Below are positions 16,567 to 24,398 of a stretch of DNA of 64,000 nt, piece by piece. The notes beneath the pieces were generated by a model. The model had not been told where the DNA came from and did not search any database. It saw nothing but the letters and a program-made list of their open reading frames with translations. Source of the DNA: Rothia koreensis. Lineage in GTDB: Bacteria; Actinomycetota; Actinomycetes; Actinomycetales; Micrococcaceae. Position numbers and translations under genes: made by a program. The DNA lies in NCBI RefSeq assembly GCF_004136575.1, contig NZ_NOIQ01000001.1, positions 186,001 through 250,000 of the forward strand, in the 5' to 3' direction. Positions within the stretch are counted from its first letter, which is position 1. The number at the start of each line of letters is the position of its first letter.

Positions 16567-17601
16567 ATGGACATCGGGCTCTACGAGCCGCCGTCGACGC
16601 CTCCCCGGGTGAGCGTCAGCGCGGTGACGGCCGCTTATGAGGACGCGCGGTCCGTCGTGCCGTCGACTGTCCACCGCACCGTGGCGCTGTCCGTGCGGCG
16701 CGGGTCCGAGAAGACGGCCCGGCTCCGGCTTGAGCGACTGGCTCGCGTCGTCATGGCGACCGATTCCCGCATCGCCCACCCGGCCGCGGTCTGGTCGGCG
16801 GACTGGTCGTCGATGCCTGTCGAGGCGTTTGAGGCTCTCGATGGCGGCATTCGCTCCGCATGGTCCTCGCCATCCACCCGCAACGCCATGCGCGACTCTG
16901 TCCGAGCCGTGGTCCGAGAGTCCCTCAACGCCGGTATCCTCACCCACGACCGGGCGACCCCGTTGCTGAACGCGGTCAAGCCGGAGAAGCTGCCGCGCGA
17001 CGAGGAGAAGCAGTCCCGGGGGCACGTCCCGGCGTCCCGAGTACGAGAGGTGTTCCACGAGCTCGCCCGGGACGACTCGATCACCGCCCGGCGTGACGCC
17101 GCGCTTATCGCGCTCCTGGTCGGCGCTGGACTGCGCCGCGACGAGGCCGCATCGGCGATGCTCGACGACCTCGACGCCGACCGCGAGACGCTCGTGGTCA
17201 CTGGCAAGGGCGGGAATGTGCGCTCGGTACCGCTGGCTCCGGGCACCCGGCGAGCAGTCAAGGCCTGGCTGAACGTGCGCGGAGACGGGCCCGGCCCTAT
17301 CCTCGCACCCCTGACCAAGACGAAACCGCGCGAGCCGATCATCGGTCGTCGGCTGTCGACCGACACGGTCGCCCAAGTCGTCGCGCGCCGGTTCGGACCC
17401 GGCATCGCGCCCCACGACCTGCGCCGGACCTTCACCGGGGATCTGCTCGACTCCGGTGCCGACCTCTCGACGGTCGCGAAGGTCCTCGGACACACCAGCA
17501 CTCAAACGACGGCAGGGTACGACCGCCGCGGCCACGCCGCCCGGCGCGCGGCCGTCGAGAAGCTCGACGTGCCGTTCGAGGACTACGGCGCTGACGACTA
17601 A
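16567..17601 (+). CDS. Tyrosine-type site-specific recombinase (integrase)
   Basis: 344 aa. A SAM-like core-binding domain is at about 40-140 and the catalytic domain at about 160-335. All active-site residues are visible: R190 in GAGLRRDEA, K214 in VTGKGGN, H283 and R286 in HDLRRTF, H309 in LGHTS and the nucleophile Y318 in TTAGYDRR. It cuts and rejoins DNA at the attachment site. The ATG at 16567 is chosen; an ATG at 16558 is equally in frame and adds three residues. Confidence 0.9.
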   Translation: MDIGLYEPPSTPPRVSVSAVTAAYEDARSVVPSTVHRTVALSVRRGSEKTARLRLERLARVVMATDSRIAHPAAVWSADWSSMPVEAFEALDGGIRSAWSSPSTRNAMRDSVRAVVRESLNAGILTHDRATPLLNAVKPEKLPRDEEKQSRGHVPASRVREVFHELARDDSITARRDAALIALLVGAGLRRDEAASAMLDDLDADRETLVVTGKGGNVRSVPLAPGTRRAVKAWLNVRGDGPGPILAPLTKTKPREPIIGRRLSTDTVAQVVARRFGPGIAPHDLRRTFTGDLLDSGADLSTVAKVLGHTSTQTTAGYDRRGHAARRAAVEKLDVPFEDYGADD

Positions 17602-17625
17602 CGCGTCCCGTGCGGTCACCGGCCC

Positions 17626-18651
17626 TCAGCGCATGCGCTCCGCCAGCTGGTCGAAGAAGTCGGCGAGCATCTGAGCAGCACCGTCGGCCATGAGCTCGGC
17701 CCCGCCGAATCTGTACACCTCGTAGCCGGTGAGCCTCAGCCGACGGTCCTCGGCGACCATCTCGCTGTAGAGCTTTGGGCTCGCGACGTCGCCGTGCGCG
17801 TAATGCTGCTTCCCGTCGACTTCGAGCACGACGCGGTGCCTGCTCGAGAAGAGGATGAGGAAGTCCATCCGCTGCCGGGCGAGCGGGCTGCCGTTCTGGC
17901 CCGTCGCCCGCCGCGCCAGCTGCGTGGCCGGGTCGAAGTGGAGATAGACCTGCGGGATCAGCGCCGGCACGTCGAAACGGTTGTTCCTGTAGCGCGCTGC
18001 GTACGTGTCGAAGACGAGGGTCTCGACGGGGTTAACGCCGAGCGACTCGCGCAGCCGCGCGTGGAGATGGACGCCGACCTCCCTGTCCGACGTGGTTTCG
18101 GGGAGACCTTGCCGCTGCCGCCACCAATCGATCAGGTTCTGGTAGGTCAGACCGTCTGCCGGAATCGGCTGGTCGAAGACGAGGCAGTACTCGCCGTTGC
18201 GCGTGATCTCGATGTCGTTGTTGACGGCGTCGCGCAGCACCAGCTCGGGCTTCGGCCCGTTCGCCGCGAAGATGAGGTTCTTCGGCGGCGTAACGACGCC
18301 GCCGCCTCGGTCATGAGCTGCCAGGAGCGCGTTGAGGTCGGCGAGGAGCACCTCGTTGAGATCGAGTTCGGCGACCATCCTCCGGGCGAGGGAGACGAGC
18401 TTCGGGAGGTCCCAGCCCTTCGTGTAACCCTTGATGACGTCGCGCTTGGTGTACTCGCTCTCGGACGGCTCGGTGTTCATCACGGGCCAGGAGAGCTTGA
18501 GCTCTTCGCCGAGCACCGTCTCCAGGTCCTGCCTCGTGTAGGTGCCGATTAGCGCCTCCTCGATGGCGCTCCTGAACGCCCGCGACGAGACCTTCGGCGG
18601 TGTCTTCGGGGCGGTGGTGAGCGCCGGGCTGAGGAAATCGAAATCGGCCAC
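17626..18651 (-). CDS. Putative defence nuclease: adaptor-like N-terminus plus PD-(D/E)XK domain
   Basis: 341 aa, GTG start. The C-terminal ~85 residues form a Vsr/DUF559-like nuclease: D263 in RMDFLIL, E277, D279 and K281 in VVLEVDGKQHY, then RLTGYEVYRFGGAEL. Residues about 25-97 (AFRSAIEEALIGTYTRQDLE, VIKGYTKGWDLPKLVSLARR) have the helical pattern of effector-associated (EAD1-like) adaptor domains. The middle (LVFDQPIPADGLTYQNLIDWW) I do not recognise. It sits as cargo between the integrase and relaxase, convergent with the integrase. The nuclease fold is well supported; anti-phage function is inferred. Confidence 0.65.
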   Translation of the reverse strand: MADFDFLSPALTTAPKTPPKVSSRAFRSAIEEALIGTYTRQDLETVLGEELKLSWPVMNTEPSESEYTKRDVIKGYTKGWDLPKLVSLARRMVAELDLNEVLLADLNALLAAHDRGGGVVTPPKNLIFAANGPKPELVLRDAVNNDIEITRNGEYCLVFDQPIPADGLTYQNLIDWWRQRQGLPETTSDREVGVHLHARLRESLGVNPVETLVFDTYAARYRNNRFDVPALIPQVYLHFDPATQLARRATGQNGSPLARQRMDFLILFSSRHRVVLEVDGKQHYAHGDVASPKLYSEMVAEDRRLRLTGYEVYRFGGAELMADGAAQMLADFFDQLAERMR

Positions 18652-18713
18652 GGCACCATTGTCGCCGAGTCGTGTCCGATCCGGCTCGCGCAGAGAAGCC
18701 CCCGAACCCGATC

Positions 18714-18860
18714 TCAGTGGACGGGTTCGAGAGCTTCTTGTCGGGTAGACCCTGGTGGACAGGACCTGCTCCTCAGGCGCTCAGCCGCGCGTCGCTCGAG
18801 CATTGCCGCCCGTCTTTCCATGCTCTGGACCTTGATCTCGGTCATCCTGTCCATGTCCAT
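18714..18860 (-). CDS. 48-aa protein translationally coupled to the relaxase
   Basis: The ATG at 18860 shares a base with the relaxase TGA (TGATG), and GGGGAGG lies just before it, an ideal reinitiation site. The product is short, charged and likely helical (MTEIKVQSMERRAAMLERRA), resembling small coiled-coil partners of mobilisation proteins. No family is recognised. Confidence 0.5.
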   Translation of the reverse strand: MDMDRMTEIKVQSMERRAAMLERRAAERLRSRSCPPGSTRQEALEPVH

Positions 18861-21073
18861 CACCTCCCCTCGAGGATCGATCGGCTACGGCTGACGCCCC
18901 GCTGGAGTTCGTGGTCTCCCTGCTCCTTCGAGACCGTCTTCAACGGGACTGGCTCGTGCTTCAAGCGCTCCTTCTCGGCGCGCTCGGTTTCGCGTCCCCG
19001 GTCCTCGGCGGCGCGCTGCCTGGCCAGCACGTCCTCGCCGATGGGCTTCCGGGCAGAGGACTGGAACGTGTTCGGGTTGGGCACGTGCCCGATCGGCGTC
19101 CGAGGGCCGATGTCGGAGGCCAGCGCGTAGACGGTCTTGCCCTCGGTCTCGATCCGGTTGTCACCGGCGGCGAACCTGAGCTGCTCGTATTGCTGGCGGG
19201 TGAGCTGAGTCCATATCCGCGTGAACTCCTGCTCGGTGCCGTCGTCGCGCTTACGCGTCTTCTTCTCGGCGAGCAGGTGCAGGCCCGCCCTCTCCCGTGC
19301 GCCAGGGCCCGGTTCCGCGAGCTGGAAGTCGACGTACGCGCCGCCGTCGGCTCGCTCGCTGCGCACGACGGCGACGAGCTCGGCGCTGCGGCGCTCCTCT
19401 GGCGTGAGGTGCGTGGCCCGACGCTCCGTGCGCTGCTGGGCGCTCGTCGTGGGCGTCGACTCCGCTGCCGCGGTCGCCGGCTGCGGTTGGGACTCGACCT
19501 CCGTGCTCGGCTTTTCGGCTCGATCGGCAATCGCTGGCTCGTCGGCGCGCTGAGCCTCTGCTGCCGACCGCAAGTCGGCTGCCTCGAGATCGGCGCGCAC
19601 CGCGTCGAGGTCCGGACCCAGCGAGCCGTCCATCGCATGCACGTACAGCTGGCCGTTCACCAACTGCCTGGCCACCTTCGGGTCTGCGCCCGGGTGCTGT
19701 CGGAGGTAGTCCTCGACCAAGGACTGACGCACCGTGACCAGCTCCCGGCCGTACTCCCGCTCGAAGGGCTCGAGGACCTCGGCCGTGCTGGCGAGCCGCT
19801 TCGGCGCGGGCCGCGTCCGTCGAAGCGGCTCGCTCCTGGCCCTCTCAGCCCACTGCGCCTCGAGTTCCTCCGCGGCCATGCCGTCGACGTCCTGTTGCAG
19901 CTTCGTGATCTCGGCCTCCGGGAGCCTCTCGATCTCCTTCGGCGGACCGACCTCGCCCCGCTCGTACGGCTCCCAGGTGCCGGCCGCGATGCGGTCGAGC
20001 TGCTCCTTCGCGCCGCCGACGGTCGCGGTGGCGTTGGCGTAGCGGTAGCCGAGCCTCGTGCTGCCGATCGACTGCTTCCGGCCCGGCACGGCGAAGGACC
20101 GGATCTTGACCTCGCCGGCCCTCGTCTGCCGCAGCTTGAGCTCGACGTCGCCGGTCGCCGCGGCCTCGGCGGCCAGGCGCTCGACGCGCTCGGCGTCGCT
20201 GAGGCCGGCCAGCTGCGAGGGGTCCTCGGCGAGCTTCGCGTAGGCCGTCTCGATGCCGCGGCGGGCGCGGTCGTGGTCGGAGATCCCGCCGCGCTCCTTG
20301 ACCCAATGGTCGTGGTCCGTCCGGGCCACGGCGCGGTACTCGGGACTGCCGACCTCGGGCAGCACCGATCGGTCCTGCGGGCCGAGCCCGAACTCGTGGC
20401 CGTGCCGCGCGAGGAAGTCGTCCCAGGCCGTGCGGTAGGTGTCCACATGAGTGATCGCGCCGGCCACCCGCTGCCCTCGGCGGTACTGCCGGCCCTCGAC
20501 CTCCATGTCGGTGTGGACGACGGCGTTCATCGCCTCGTGGACGTGGAACTTGCCGCCCTCTCCGCGCTCGATCGCGGCCTTGGACCCGCGGGCGTCGCCG
20601 TGCGCGACGAACTTCGACTGGGTGCCGGGCGTGTACTCCTCGCGGAAGGCCACGACCGCCTCGAAGGCCCGTTGCGTCTGCTCCGGGTCCTCCGGGTTCA
20701 CCGTCGCCAGGTCGAAGCTGAAGACGAAGTGGTGCGCCTCGTCGCGCTTGACGTACGGCGTCTCGGGGGCGACCCGCAGGTGCGTCGCCGTCTCGGTGCG
20801 CTTGGCCTCGCGCCAGTTCTTCCCGATCTTGATGTGCGTTGCCTCGGCCGGGTCTTCGGGCTCGACGTACGTGCCGCTGACCCTGCGTACTGCGCCCTGC
20901 TGGCCATAGGCCTCGCGCAGCGCGCGGAACTCTTGAGCGGCCGTCTCCGGACGGCAGCCCTGGCCGTACTCGTAGAGGACGCGGGGCAGGTCGTTGCCCT
21001 CCTTCTCGCGCTCGAGATACGCGTCGAGGTTGCTCGACGAGGTCGATGGGATGTGCTTCACCGTGGCAGACAT
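18860..21073 (-). CDS. Relaxase / mobilization protein
   Basis: 737 aa. The N-terminal ~200 residues hold the relaxase signatures: Tyr34/Tyr36 in RVLYEYGQG as possible nucleophiles, HHFVFSFD at 114-121, AHGD at 157-160, and the metal-binding FHVHEAMNAV at 176-185 (HxH then N). The rest is a charged, helical tail typical of actinobacterial mobilisation relaxases. It would nick oriT and lead the DNA strand during conjugal transfer. It overlaps the MobC gene by 16 bp and is coupled to the 48-aa gene after it. Confidence 0.85.
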   Translation of the reverse strand: MSATVKHIPSTSSSNLDAYLEREKEGNDLPRVLYEYGQGCRPETAAQEFRALREAYGQQGAVRRVSGTYVEPEDPAEATHIKIGKNWREAKRTETATHLRVAPETPYVKRDEAHHFVFSFDLATVNPEDPEQTQRAFEAVVAFREEYTPGTQSKFVAHGDARGSKAAIERGEGGKFHVHEAMNAVVHTDMEVEGRQYRRGQRVAGAITHVDTYRTAWDDFLARHGHEFGLGPQDRSVLPEVGSPEYRAVARTDHDHWVKERGGISDHDRARRGIETAYAKLAEDPSQLAGLSDAERVERLAAEAAATGDVELKLRQTRAGEVKIRSFAVPGRKQSIGSTRLGYRYANATATVGGAKEQLDRIAAGTWEPYERGEVGPPKEIERLPEAEITKLQQDVDGMAAEELEAQWAERARSEPLRRTRPAPKRLASTAEVLEPFEREYGRELVTVRQSLVEDYLRQHPGADPKVARQLVNGQLYVHAMDGSLGPDLDAVRADLEAADLRSAAEAQRADEPAIADRAEKPSTEVESQPQPATAAAESTPTTSAQQRTERRATHLTPEERRSAELVAVVRSERADGGAYVDFQLAEPGPGARERAGLHLLAEKKTRKRDDGTEQEFTRIWTQLTRQQYEQLRFAAGDNRIETEGKTVYALASDIGPRTPIGHVPNPNTFQSSARKPIGEDVLARQRAAEDRGRETERAEKERLKHEPVPLKTVSKEQGDHELQRGVSRSRSILEGR

Positions 21074-21546
21074 GCGGCCACCACCGACTCGACGTAGGCG
21101 TCCTGGTGCGCCAGCACCGAGGCGCGGTCCTTGACGTCCTCGAGCGCTCGCCCCGTCCCTTCGATCGCCGCCGTCGGGATCGTCCCCGGAGCACCGAGAT
21201 TCATCTGGTGGCCGAGCCGCGCGAGCTGATTGACGTTGACGCCGATCGCGTGGACCTGCTTGATGAGCTCGTTGTAGGCACGCGTCCGCTCCTGCAGCGC
21301 TGCCACGATCGCGGCGACGTCGTCACCCGCAAGGGCCTCCTTGCCTTCGGCGGCGTCGGCCCGTACAAGGTCGTCGTCCTCAAGGGAGTCGATGAGGCGT
21401 CGCACGGCATCGGCGCGGCTCGGCAGAGCCGGCTCCATGGCCTGCACCTCGGCCAGACGCTGCGCCTGCTTCGTGGTCACACGCGTAAAGACGGCGGTGT
21501 CGTACTTCGAGTTGCTCTTGGGCTCCGCCCGCGTGACCGTGACCAT
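21058..21546 (-). CDS. mobC: MobC-like relaxosome accessory protein
   Basis: 162 aa. It has an N-terminal ribbon-helix-helix-like part (TAVFTRVTTKQAQRLAEVQA) and a C-terminal MobC-type helix ELIKQVHAIGVNVNQLARLG. Such proteins bind oriT and help the relaxase melt and nick it. The ATG at 21546 is preceded by GGGAGG; longer extensions upstream run through hairpin DNA and are rejected. It heads the mob operon and lies next to the candidate oriT. Confidence 0.8.
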   Translation of the reverse strand: MVTVTRAEPKSNSKYDTAVFTRVTTKQAQRLAEVQAMEPALPSRADAVRRLIDSLEDDDLVRADAAEGKEALAGDDVAAIVAALQERTRAYNELIKQVHAIGVNVNQLARLGHQMNLGAPGTIPTAAIEGTGRALEDVKDRASVLAHQDAYVESVVAACLPR

Positions 21547-21935
21547 CGAGATCCGCCTCCCTCGTGATGCATTTGTACGAACAGGTCGATGTATCATTCT
21601 CTCAATATTGTACCGTCTTAACTCCTGTACGTACAGAAACGAGGGATCGGTACGGCGACATAGCCAGCAAGCACCCCGGATATCAGACATCGCGCAAGCG
21701 CTCGTCTGATCCCGAGGTGTGCTGGCCAGGGGGCTTCGCCCCCGTGGACCCCCGGTACTCGTTCCTCGCGCTCCGCGCTCGGCCAGGAATACGCGACGGA
21801 TGACTCCTCCGATGCGCAGCACGTGGCTCCTCCGACACGGCGCGGTGCGTAGCCGCGACGAGGTGACTGGCGGACGCATAAGGCCCCGACCACCATTCGG
21901 TGATCGGGGCCTTCGAGCCCTCGTCGACTGAGGTG
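21547..21935. other. Candidate oriT and mob promoter region
   Basis: A gene-free 389 bp upstream of mobC rich in symmetry: a perfect 12-bp palindrome CTGTACGTACAG (21625-21636), a stem ATCAGAC/GTCTGAT (21682-21688 and 21704-21710) enclosing GCGCAAGCGC, then GGGGGC-TTC-GCCCCC (21729-21743) and CGCGCTCCGCGC (21767-21778). Inverted repeats next to a MobC/relaxase operon are where nic sites are found. The nic position is not determinable from sequence alone. Confidence 0.5.
21880..21913 (-). terminator. Hairpin terminator after the 21936 gene
   Basis: AAGGCCCCGA (21880-21889) and TCGGGGCCTT (21904-21913), extended inward by CACC/GGTG with one mismatch, form a stem of about 15 bp. It lies 23 bp past the stop of the minus-strand gene at 21936 and may insulate the oriT from it. 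Confidence 0.65.
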
Positions 21936-22388
21936 TCACGACGCTCGGAGCACGTCGTCGAGGCTGTCCTCCTCGTCTGTCTCGACAGGCTCAGCGGAGT
22001 GTCCGCCGTACTCGGCGGCGGTGACCTTGGGCTCGGACGGAGCTGCTGCCACCAGTTCCTCGATGGCAGCGCGCAGACGCTGCATCCGCAGAGCTTCATC
22101 GGGATCGGGATCGACCGTCTTCGGCCGCCCATCACGGTCGCGGAGGATCTCCCCGGTCCGCTTGTTGCGGCGCGGCTCAGGCGCGGCGGGCTCGATGCCG
22201 AACATGTCGAGCAGGTCCTCGACGAGGGCGACGCGCGCCCGCCCCGCCCTCGCCAGGGCGTCGTCGATGGTCTTGTCCTCGGCCTCCTGCTCGGCGCGGA
22301 TGGCGTCGCGCTCACGCTGGAGCTCGGCCTCCTTCTCAGCCAGCCGGCGGGCGAGCTCAGCCGCCTTCGATGTCGTGTACGTGGTCAT
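21936..22388 (-). CDS. Hypothetical coiled-coil accessory protein of the mobile element
   Basis: 150 aa. The first ~60 residues are a charged helix (ELARRLAEKEAELQRERDAI, then RAEQEAEDKTIDDALARAGR), followed by VALVEDLLDMFGI and an acidic tail. No enzyme motif. GGAGAAG stands at ideal distance before the ATG at 22388. Its position between oriT and the regulator suggests a relaxosome or partition helper, but that is a guess from location. Confidence 0.65.
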   Translation of the reverse strand: MTTYTTSKAAELARRLAEKEAELQRERDAIRAEQEAEDKTIDDALARAGRARVALVEDLLDMFGIEPAAPEPRRNKRTGEILRDRDGRPKTVDPDPDEALRMQRLRAAIEELVAAAPSEPKVTAAEYGGHSAEPVETDEEDSLDDVLRAS

Positions 22389-22604
22389 GATCTTCTCCTT
22401 CGTCCTGGTGCTGTACTGGGGTTCCTTCTCGCCCGGCCTGACGGCCGGGTGGTCTGTGGGGAGGCCCGCGCTCCGCGCACGAAAGGGCGGCTTGTCGTGG
22501 AGAGGGACGGTGCTCGTCAGGGTTGTGGAAAGCCGCTGGGAAGGTGCCTGTGGCAAAGTGGGCGTGTACCGATTCGCTACCTGCCCGTCCGTCGAAAGAG
22601 CCCC

Positions 22605-23162
22605 ATGCCGAGCACACCCGACCCCTCGACCAACGAGGCCCCGGACCTCGATGTCCCAGCGGAGTCCGTCCTCCTGCGCACGATCTACAAGCAGTCCGGG
22701 GTCAAGGTCGCTGACATCGCCAAGGCCTCTGGCCTGAGCGTCAGCGCCATCCACATCGCCTTCAACGGCTTCCGCTACCGAGACGGCGTGGCCAAGGTTG
22801 CGGTGCCGCCCGACCGCACGCTCGTCAAGCTCGGCGCGGTTCTGGGAGTAGAGCCCGCAGCCCTGCGCGAGGTCGGTCGGGATCGCGCAGCCGAGCTGCT
22901 GGCCGAGGTCGGCGAGTCCGATGAGACCCTGTCGGCCACGTTCGGTTCTGATGCTGAGGCCAAGGCGCACGCGGCGGGCCGTGTTGGCCTCGCCCGCCAG
23001 GTCCTGGCCGCCTTCTCGTCCGAGGAATTGCGTGCCGAGCTGATGCGCCGCACCGCTGCCGAGGACGACGCAAGGGACACTGCTGAGGCGGGAGCACGGA
23101 GCGGCTCCCATCGTCAGGAGTCCGCGCTGCGGGCGGGAGATCAGGGTCTCCAGGAGAGCTGA
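22605..23162 (+). CDS. HTH-domain regulator of the mobile element
   Basis: 185 aa. An XRE-like HTH spans about 25-80 (VKVADIAKASGLSVSAIHIA, then a wing-like FNGFRYRDGVAKVAVPPDRT), with VLGVEPAALREVGRDRAAEL following as in lambda-type repressors. The C-terminus is helical and charged. It diverges from the 21936 gene and probably represses mob or replication functions. The ATG at 22605 has GAAAGAG upstream. Confidence 0.7.
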   Translation: MPSTPDPSTNEAPDLDVPAESVLLRTIYKQSGVKVADIAKASGLSVSAIHIAFNGFRYRDGVAKVAVPPDRTLVKLGAVLGVEPAALREVGRDRAAELLAEVGESDETLSATFGSDAEAKAHAAGRVGLARQVLAAFSSEELRAELMRRTAAEDDARDTAEAGARSGSHRQESALRAGDQGLQES

Positions 23163-23647
23163 CCGGCTTGTCGAGGACATGGACTGAGGCGTCTGCTGTG
23201 CGTCGGCGCTACCAGGAGTGGACATGGATGGTCCTTGTCGGGTCATCACTGGCCAGATCGTTACCGGCTGAGGACAGAGAGGGAGTCCTCCGGCCAGCAA
23301 TGGACAGGATGTGGCCATTGGCGGGACTCTTGTACTCGTTTCGTCGCCGTCGATGACCAGCGCCCAGATCGCAGCCATTACCGGTCGCGTCATGGTTTGA
23401 GAACGAGTGGCATTCGGCCGGTAATGCCCGAGCGTGAGAAGCGCGGTCAGGAATGCCCCGGACTCGGCGATTATCTGGCGCATCGTGGCCTCAGCTGAGC
23501 CATGCATGACCAGCTCGTTGATGCTGACCACTCCCGGCCGACAGCCGAGCGTATGAGAGGCATTCGCCGGCCGTTGATGACCGACCACGTTGGTGGTGGT
23601 CATGACTCGACCGGGGATGACCCGTGCAGTCCCGGATCCGACCGCCT
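23163..23647. other. Intergenic stretch without a supported gene
   Basis: Between the HTH gene and the two small convergent genes. Short open frames exist on both strands, but none has a ribosome site plus protein-like composition. I see no repeats. Confidence 0.45.
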
Positions 23648-23986
23648 TCATGCGACGTCCCATCCGCTCGCGTGGGCGACGGCGGCCAGCACTGCTTGGG
23701 CCACATCACGGTCGAGGTCGGTGAGGGCATCGGAGAGGTCGACCGGGTGTTCCCCTGAGGCGAGGCTCGTGGCGATGTCGAGCACGCGGCGCTCTCCGCC
23801 GGAGAGATAGCCACCCTCGGCCTCAGCGACAGTCGGGTCGAACCAGAGCTGGCCACCATTGTCCCGACGGATCCACGGGCCAGCGAGAAGCGCACCGCCG
23901 CAGGCGGTGACGAGAAGTTCGACCGCCGCCTCAAGGGGCAGCAGGCCCCGCGCCCAGGCACGCAGGTCGTCTGCGCTGGTGGTCAT
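23648..23986 (-). CDS. Hypothetical protein of the mobile element
   Basis: 112 aa, unrecognised, acidic and mostly helical: an N-terminal LRAWARGLLPLEAAVELLV, a short beta part (GPWIRRDNGGQLWFD) and YLSGGERRVLDIATSLASGE, a run that echoes an ABC signature (LSGGE) but lacks any P-loop. The ATG overlaps the upstream stop by 4 bp (ATGA), so it is coupled to the 23983 gene. Confidence 0.65.
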   Translation of the reverse strand: MTTSADDLRAWARGLLPLEAAVELLVTACGGALLAGPWIRRDNGGQLWFDPTVAEAEGGYLSGGERRVLDIATSLASGEHPVDLSDALTDLDRDVAQAVLAAVAHASGWDVA

Positions 23987-24291
23987 CGCGGACCTCCCGG
24001 TCCCCGGCCGAGCAGACCTCGCTCGATGACGGCTCCGACGAAACCCTGCACGATGCGGTTGTCGTACACCGACTCACTCCGAACGCCCACCGTCGGCTTC
24101 GGCACCAGCTCGTCGAGGAGCACGAACACCTCCGGCGGAGCGGCCTGGAGGAACCGGCGCACCTGAGCCGGCGTCGCCGGAGCATCGGTCTGGATCGAGA
24201 GCGCCAACACGTGCTCCTTGACGTCTCGACGGTGCATCATTGCGTTGAGGAAGTCCTGCGGGGGACGGGGGGTTCGGTTTCTCGTGGTCAT
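23983..24291 (-). CDS. Hypothetical protein of the mobile element
   Basis: 102 aa, unrecognised. RDVKEHVLALSIQTDAPATP and VRRFLQAAPPEVFVLLDELV suggest a small alpha/beta domain. AAGGAG lies 8 bp before the ATG at 24291. It forms a two-gene unit with the gene at 23648, downstream of the primase on the same strand, so a replication or copy-control role is possible but not shown. Confidence 0.65.
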   Translation of the reverse strand: MTTRNRTPRPPQDFLNAMMHRRDVKEHVLALSIQTDAPATPAQVRRFLQAAPPEVFVLLDELVPKPTVGVRSESVYDNRIVQGFVGAVIERGLLGRGPGGPR

Positions 24292-24398
24292 GATTGGTTC
24301 TCCTTATCGCTGGGGATTTATTCTGCGAATGCCGTGCGTGACTTGGTGTGGCCGATTTCGTCGGCGATGCTCCACGTCGCGTAGTCGAGAAGATGCCG

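Noticed and set aside
18911-21097. A 728-codon open frame on the plus strand
   Set aside because: It is the antisense shadow of the relaxase gene; composition is leucine/arginine-rich without domains, and the minus strand has clear relaxase motifs.
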